DNA from: Kluyveromyces lactis
Taxonomy: Eukaryota; Ascomycota; Saccharomycetes; Saccharomycetales; Saccharomycetaceae
Length of the DNA: 64,000 nt
NCBI RefSeq assembly: GCF_000002515.2
Contig: NC_006041.1
Coordinates: 496,001-560,000 of the forward strand
Reading direction: 5' to 3'
How positions within the stretch are numbered: the first letter of the stretch is position 1; every line of letters starts with the position of its first letter. The translations under genes were made by a program, and so were the position numbers. Shown here piece after piece: positions 59,427 to 64,000 of the stretch. The notes under the pieces were generated by a model. That model ran no database searches. It was given only the letters and a program-made list of their open reading frames with translations, and had not been told where the DNA came from.

Positions 59427-60638
59427 TTATTCGACAACTTCTTCTATATCTTCTTTTTTCCTCAATACTTCACATACGCGCTCCTTCAAAGGTAATACAG
59501 ACGCAACCCAGTTGCTGTCTCTCAAAGATTTCTTAGGATCGTTTGAATTTAATCTACATTTATTCAATACTGTCTTGTAATCATCCTCCATATATTTCCA
59601 TTCCCGTACAACAAGGTCCTCATTGAATTCGACATATATTCTTGTATCAATGATTTTAAACAAGACCTCATCGACTCTTAGGAAGAATCTGCATAATAAA
59701 AGAAGTCTCTCTGCCATTACCCTAAGTTTTATCGAAAGCATACTGATACCGTTGTCTGCCAATTCATCTTCAAATAGAATGAAATCATCATAGAATAAAA
59801 TGGGATCTCTTCTTGTTAATTTTTCTATTGGAAGCTGATACTGGTTATCCACAACAAACTTGTATTCACTATCTTCTGACACAGTCCCATTGTATAAAGT
59901 CGTATAGGACCAATCCCAATGTTTTCCGAATTGTAATCCTTCCTCTGTGTTTGTCACTTGACTATTCTTAAGTTTGGAATTGATCCATTTCTCGGAATAT
60001 GACACTCTTAACCCAGAATCCCCAAGTTTTACTTGACTAAGTGCATGGAACGGATTGAATCGTATGCACCAATGAGTCTTGGTGTTCTTCAATTCAACGC
60101 TGGAATGACCAAAAATCATTTCTGGGATTGGGAACTTCAATTTCTCAGTCCAATCGTCGATCTCATCACTAGAAAGAATAGGCCTCTTCGTCGTGGTGAT
60201 AGTCCAATCACCTACACTTACAGATGGGTCATCTTTCGCTGGTATTGTGGCTACAGGGGATGGAACAATGACTGTACCGCAATGGCCACAATTTGGATTA
60301 TTCGGATTATTCGATCTATGTGGGTGTGTATGAGTGTGCTTATGATCATGTTCGTGAGAGCGCTTGGAGCTCGGTTTGGGCATGCTAGTGGCTACTGTAA
60401 CCGACTGTGTATCTTGGAAACTTGAGTTCGTGGTGGTACCACCGACAGTAGTATTGGTCGTGCGCATCATAGAACTTTGTATCTCGGTTTCTCTTGGCTG
60501 CTGCGGATTGCCGGGGTGACGCGCCCTTACCGTAGCCTGAAACATTTCACGAGCCTGGTTAACCTGTATCATAGGAATACCGCTCCCAAGAGATCTTCTG
60601 TTCCTGGCATTGTTCTGAGGCTGACTCTTATCACTCAT
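59427..60638 (-). CDS. TIP41: TOR-pathway regulator Tip41
   Basis: Binds Tap42 and type-2A phosphatase catalytic subunits and promotes phosphatase activity when TORC1 is inhibited. The 403 residues (356 in S. cerevisiae) start with a disordered N-terminus of about 150 residues rich in Asn, Thr and His, including a His run at 95-107. The TIP41-like domain follows, with PEMIFGHSSVELKN, WCIRFNPFHALS and DPILFYDDFILFEDELADNG. It matches YPR040W next to TIF5 (YPR041W) on the same strand. It is divergent from ERV2. Confidence 0.95.
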   Translation of the reverse strand: MSDKSQPQNNARNRRSLGSGIPMIQVNQAREMFQATVRARHPGNPQQPRETEIQSSMMRTTNTTVGGTTTNSSFQDTQSVTVATSMPKPSSKRSHEHDHKHTHTHPHRSNNPNNPNCGHCGTVIVPSPVATIPAKDDPSVSVGDWTITTTKRPILSSDEIDDWTEKLKFPIPEMIFGHSSVELKNTKTHWCIRFNPFHALSQVKLGDSGLRVSYSEKWINSKLKNSQVTNTEEGLQFGKHWDWSYTTLYNGTVSEDSEYKFVVDNQYQLPIEKLTRRDPILFYDDFILFEDELADNGISMLSIKLRVMAERLLLLCRFFLRVDEVLFKIIDTRIYVEFNEDLVVREWKYMEDDYKTVLNKCRLNSNDPKKSLRDSNWVASVLPLKERVCEVLRKKEDIEEVVE

Positions 60639-61119
60639 TTTGGCATGTGTATTTCCCCTGATCGCTCAGATTCCTGTCGTATAATAAAACTAGTGAAATT
60701 AATCCCTATGCAAATTTTCTTGGCTATTAGCGTGAGAACAAAATGACGTTCAACGCTTGTAATCCAGTGGGAATATTAATTAGTTTGAAGTTTTATCAGG
60801 GGCTGAAACAATGATCGTAGTCCTTTTTGCAACGTTTCCTTTCCACCACAAATCTTCAATTAAGAGATGTCTTGCATGCTGGAATATTGATTCTTATAAA
60901 TCTCAATATCAATAGAAAAAAGGTTACAGTCGAAAAATATTGGAAGATCGTAAAAGTAGTAAGGAATGTATTAATACGTGATTGACACCTTAGTGTAACA
61001 ATATGGGAACAAAGTTATCTACCGAGGAGCCGTACATACACCTTACAGAGTTGTTATCCCTCTGCTATTCTCTATTATTTCTAAAAGCATACTTTCCTTG
61101 ATCAGATTGAACAACGGAT
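60639..61119. other. TIP41/ERV2 divergent promoter region
   Basis: 481 bases; I see no gene and no strong regulator motif. Confidence 0.5.
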
Positions 61120-61731
61120 ATGTCAATCAAGCTAAAGGTAGGACTGCATAAGCAGCGGATCGTTACAATAACTACGCTTCTAATGATAGGCTTGCTATGG
61201 TTTACATTTTCTAATAGCCAGCTACCTATTGAGGGGTCACCATCGTTGGGTGGTACCAAATCCGATCTGTTTGGAGGACTAAGTGCGAACGCGAAGAACG
61301 ATGATGCATCAGGTACGATTATGCCGAAGATGCCTGATCAGGAGGCGAAAAAGGCTTTGGGGCGGGCTTCATGGAAATATTTCCACACTCTTTTAGCCAG
61401 ATTTCCCGACGAGCCTACAGAGCAAGAGAAAACGAAACTACGTGAATTTCTTTACCTATATGCGGAGTTATATCCATGTGGCGAATGTTCTTACCATTTC
61501 GTCAAGATGTTGAAGAAATACCCACCACAAGTAGCCAGTAGAACCACTGCTGCTTTATGGGGCTGTCATATTCATAATCTAGTGAACGATCATCTTGAAA
61601 AACCAAGGTACGATTGTAACACAATCTTAGAAGATTACGACTGTGGATGCACTGACGAGAACGGTAATATCGATCCATCTTTGAAAATGAACAAAGTAAC
61701 GTTGAACAAAGAGGAGAAACAATTGGGATGA
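61120..61731 (+). CDS. ERV2: ER sulfhydryl oxidase Erv2
   Basis: FAD-dependent thiol oxidase of the ER lumen that makes disulfides with oxygen as acceptor and passes them to PDI. The 203 residues (196 in S. cerevisiae) have an N-terminal signal anchor at about 15-30 and the ERV/ALR domain. The FAD-proximal pair is Cys120-Cys123 in YPCGECSYH. HxxN-type haem-like FAD contacts occur in HIHNLVND, and the shuttle pair is Cys175-Cys177 in DYDCGC. All redox cysteines are present. It corresponds to YPR037C. The Mpd1-like protein at 4522 is a possible distant substrate in the same compartment; that link is only inference. Confidence 0.95.
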   Translation: MSIKLKVGLHKQRIVTITTLLMIGLLWFTFSNSQLPIEGSPSLGGTKSDLFGGLSANAKNDDASGTIMPKMPDQEAKKALGRASWKYFHTLLARFPDEPTEQEKTKLREFLYLYAELYPCGECSYHFVKMLKKYPPQVASRTTAALWGCHIHNLVNDHLEKPRYDCNTILEDYDCGCTDENGNIDPSLKMNKVTLNKEEKQLG

Positions 61732-61868
61732 AGTGAGGGAATCGTTTACCCTCCGTATGTGTCAATTGAAAGAATAAGATCTAATATTGTTGCATTCGCA
61801 TTTCGTTTTATCTAAATATATATGTAACTAATAAGCATAGAGAGTATACGGCAGCAATATTTTTATCA

Positions 61869-62141
61869 TCACATTATGGTACAACAGGCACTCGTTTCCT
61901 CGTGAGATCTAGCAAAATTGTTCTTCCTCATAGTATTATTATATGGGTTTTCACCAACCATTGGGTAACCCCATACTTCTGGAACAGCGTAATCCTTATG
62001 GGTTGAGGTATAGTCGATTATGGACAAACAAGCATTTGACGCAGTCATTCTTTCCCTTGCTAGCTCATTTCTTAATTTATTATTCAATTCTTCGATTCTT
62101 CTCAATTTCAATTCCTGGATCTTATATGGTAACTCTCCCAT
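61869..62141 (-). CDS. STE18: G-protein gamma subunit of the mating pathway
   Basis: Forms the Gbeta-gamma dimer with Ste4 that transmits the pheromone signal. The 90 residues (110 in S. cerevisiae) lack the Gln-rich N-terminal extension but keep KLRRIEELNNKLRNELARER, TASNACLSIIDYTS and WGYP. The C-terminus CCTIM is a CaaX box: Cys87 would be farnesylated and Cys86 palmitoylated, as in CCTLM of S. cerevisiae. It is convergent with ERV2 and divergent from TMH11, fitting YJR086W beside YJR085C. A pheromone-response element lies upstream. Confidence 0.95.
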   Translation of the reverse strand: MGELPYKIQELKLRRIEELNNKLRNELARERMTASNACLSIIDYTSTHKDYAVPEVWGYPMVGENPYNNTMRKNNFARSHEETSACCTIM

Positions 62142-62293
62142 CAGTGGTACACAAATACAAACTCGAAAACTACACCAAGGAAGAGAGCTTATCTTTACTC
62201 ACTCTTATCACTGCACCGAGTTTTTCTGCAAAACAGTTGTACCAAGCGTTAAAACTACCAATTACAAACCTTTATATACATAAAACCCTTGAC

Positions 62294-62300
62294 TGAAACA
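62294..62300 (+). promoter_or_regulatory. pheromone-response element TGAAACA
   Basis: Exact Ste12 consensus 153 bases upstream of the STE18 ATG, with a near match (TGAAACC) about 95 bases further. Fits a pheromone-pathway gene. Confidence 0.6.
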
Positions 62301-62484
62301 ACGTTTTCTTTTAGCAATCCTGTACTAAATTTCCCGCTGGCATGAGAACCTCCAGTATCTCAGTCAATATTTGTCTGGTTGTGGTTCATCTTGAAACCTC
62401 AAATCAGTATCTAATGAGGTTTTGGCCATAAAAAAAACTCATACTGACGCTGTCCAGCGCCTGGGAAAGGAGACCTTTTTTAGT

Positions 62485-62490
62485 CACGTG
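62485..62490. promoter_or_regulatory. CACGTG upstream of TMH11
   Basis: Cbf1-type core, part of a longer AGTCACGTGACT palindrome, about 205 bases before TMH11. Confidence 0.45.
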
Positions 62491-62693
62491 ACTGTCGAAC
62501 CCCGATCCAATCCCTTTTCTTTGCTTTCCCTGTATGAAATTCAGAGATAAAAGTGAAAACAAAATTACAAATGCAATGACCATCATCATGATAGACATGT
62601 TCAAACTAAATACACCTCACAATTTATATAGCACAACCCAGTCTAGTTCTCACCGACAGAGTTCATCTAATATTCACAAAGATAACAATTACA

Positions 62694-63011
62694 ATGGACC
62701 ATCCAAGTTTTGCTTTAGCTGCTCTAGCCACCATTGGTGGTACCATGGGTTACATCCGTAAGGGAAGTGTTCCATCGTTGGTTGCCGGGTTGACCTTCGG
62801 TGGTATTTACGGGTACGCTGGATACCTTTTGAAGAACAATGCTGACAACGGGTTAGAAATCGCATTAGGTGCGTCCAGTGTGATGCTAGTCACCGGTATC
62901 GCCAGAGGTATCCCAGGCAGATTCAAGAAACCAGTGCCAGTGGTGTTGACTGTTCTTGGTGGTCTGGGTACTTGGTACTACTACAAGAAGTACAAGGAAT
63001 TCTACCCATAA
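62694..63011 (+). CDS. TMH11: TMEM14-family membrane protein
   Basis: 105-residue protein equal in length to S. cerevisiae YJR085C/Tmh11. It has four short Gly-rich membrane helices, including GGTMGYIRKGSVPSLVAGLT and GVLG-type turns, and a C-terminal YYKKYKEFYP. The TMEM14 family sits in mitochondrial or ER membranes; animal TMEM14C is linked to porphyrin transport. The yeast role is not established. It is divergent from STE18, as YJR085C is from YJR086W. Codon bias suggests good expression. Confidence 0.92.
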   Translation: MDHPSFALAALATIGGTMGYIRKGSVPSLVAGLTFGGIYGYAGYLLKNNADNGLEIALGASSVMLVTGIARGIPGRFKKPVPVVLTVLGGLGTWYYYKKYKEFYP

Positions 63012-63404
63012 GAATACTACATAATGTGAGTACATATCATTCGTTTTAACTGTTTTTTTTCTAAATCTGTATATAGGTCTAATGTTAAAGTCGAATTCAT
63101 GAAACTAATAGTAAATATTAATATTATAACAGGAAAAATGATATTGAATTGGTAAAATGCATATAATATAGAGTGAGAGAAATATAATAATATATGGTAG
63201 TATAATATATTATTGAAAAAAGATAGGTGTTCGTTACAAGTAGTGAACGTAAGCAGGGTTGATAGTCAAAAATTCCACTATCAGAAAATTAAAACCAGTT
63301 TAATCTTGTAAAATGCATGGGGTATGATATATTTATTGTATGGTTGTGTGGATGATTGAGTGATTATTCTCACTTTTCAAAAACAAACCCTTAAATCACG
63401 ATAC
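63012..63404. other. TMH11 3' flank
   Basis: 393 AT-rich bases between two convergent gene ends. Nothing else is seen. Confidence 0.5.
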
Positions 63405-63530
63405 CTATAGCAGAGATTCATGCTTGTCAGAAGAAGTAGAGTTCTTTCTTGAAGATGGCTCAGAAACTGGTGAAAGAGATGGGATAACGAATGGTTTGGA
63501 AGCCTCAGAGGTTAAAACTAGGAAAGCCAT
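63405..63530 (-). CDS. 41-residue protein, SPO24-like by position
   Basis: ATG-started frame of 41 residues beginning MAFLVLTSEASKPFVIPSL, then Ser/Pro/Lys-rich to the stop (TAG at 63405). It has a good context (AAAAATGGC) and a TATA run about 100 bases upstream. In S. cerevisiae the small sporulation gene SPO24 (YPR036W-A, 67 codons) lies beside ERV2 (YPR037C) on the opposite strand. After allowing for the interleaved STE18 and TMH11, this frame is at that place on that strand. I assign it as a probable real small gene and a likely SPO24 relative. I could not compare sequences directly. Confidence 0.6.
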   Translation of the reverse strand: MAFLVLTSEASKPFVIPSLSPVSEPSSRKNSTSSDKHESLL

Positions 63531-64000
63531 TTTTCTTGTATTTGTGATTTGTGTGTTAGTGGGTTGGTTGGTATGTTCGATAAACTATTAGTTTGTCTGT
63601 GGTTTGTTATGTAATCTAGTATAATATATATATAATACAGATATTACACAATCAACCGAGTATCAACTGAATTCAATATCTCGATGCACCATGCTTATAT
63701 ACTTTTTTCCTTCATAAGTTGCAATCTTGTTCCAAACCATGCCCCGGGCGCTGAGATCAATAACTCTCACAACTTCCCACAATAAGCTCTTTACTAATGC
63801 TCCAGCAAAAAAATAGAACAATAAGTCATCGATTCAGTAGGAAAACAAATAGTCATGAAACAACGTCATGGATAGATGACCTGGCGAATGAACAAGAAAA
63901 TATGACAAGTCCAGTGCGACTCATGCGCAAAGCAAGCGTTTTCGGAACTTTCTATCAAGTCTTCCACAGCCTCAGCTCTTTCACGGAAACTTCACATCCT
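63531..64000. other. upstream region of the small gene, window edge
   Basis: 470 bases with a TATATATATA run (63625-63634) in the right place to serve the 41-codon gene. No further gene is seen before the window ends. Confidence 0.5.
63625..63634 (-). promoter_or_regulatory. TATA box of the 41-codon gene
   Basis: TATATATATA 95-105 bases upstream of ATG 63530, normal spacing for a yeast TATA gene. Confidence 0.5.

Larger units (their letters stand above)
62142..62693. other. STE18/TMH11 divergent promoter region
   Basis: 552 bases with a TGAAACA (62294-62300) on the STE18 side and CACGTG (62485-62490) about 205 bases before TMH11. Short frames here overlap only by chance. Confidence 0.55.

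Overview
The window is AT-rich nuclear DNA from a budding yeast of the Saccharomycetaceae, best fitting Kluyveromyces (most like K. lactis). The reasons are standard codons, few and short introns with GTATGT/TACTAAC signals, protein sequences close to Saccharomyces cerevisiae, and gene order. Gene order is the strongest clue. From left to right the genes alternate between matches to S. cerevisiae chromosome II left arm (YBL039-YBL050) and chromosome X right arm (YJR103-YJR115), and then between chromosome X (YJR085-YJR094) and chromosome XVI (YPR036-YPR043). Strand agrees wherever I could compare it. This is the unduplicated order expected of a lineage that split before the whole-genome duplication. 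S. cerevisiae coordinates and lengths are from memory.

Block 1 (1-35.3 kb): URA7 (CTP synthase), SOD1, a possible 62-residue membrane micro-protein, an Mpd1-like secretory thioredoxin-fold protein, ERD2 (one intron), PRE7, CPS1, an ECM13/YJR115W-type acidic protein, COR1, PSY4, RSM7, a YJR112W-A-type membrane protein, EDE1, NNF1, PXP2, YMR1, MOH1, a ferric reductase and SEC17 (one intron). Block 2 (35.7-64 kb): RPL43 (2-nt first exon), IME1, FIP1, BUD4, JSN1/PUF2, GRR1, a BIR1 positional orthologue with AT-hooks in place of BIR domains, TIF5, EMC2, TIP41, ERV2, STE18, TMH11 and a 41-codon SPO24-like gene. The join between the blocks (SEC17/RPL43) is a rearrangement point relative to S. cerevisiae.

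The genes cover ordinary cell functions: pyrimidine and redox metabolism, ER and secretory traffic, mitochondrial respiration and translation, proteasome, endocytosis, mRNA 3'-end processing, budding, glucose signalling, mating and entry into meiosis. I recognise no transposon, LTR element, tRNA, rRNA, CRISPR array or centromere. Unusually long gene-free stretches are 11.1-13.2, 31.2-34.2 and 36.4-38.2 kb; the last is the shared RPL43/IME1 control region. Recurrent promoter motifs are CACGTG (Cbf1-type) and CGGGTAA/TTACCCG (Reb1-type), often paired, plus a proteasome PACE element, a Rap1 site, stress elements and a pheromone-response element.

The most unusual points are the BIR1 orthologue without BIR domains, the very short IME1 with a large structured promoter, the divergent Mpd1-like protein beside the HDEL receptor gene, two candidate micro-protein genes, and a perfect 30-bp palindrome upstream of MOH1. 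Several long reading frames open at TTG or GTG; I moved their starts to the first conserved ATG (PRE7, PSY4, RSM7, NNF1, MOH1, EMC2).
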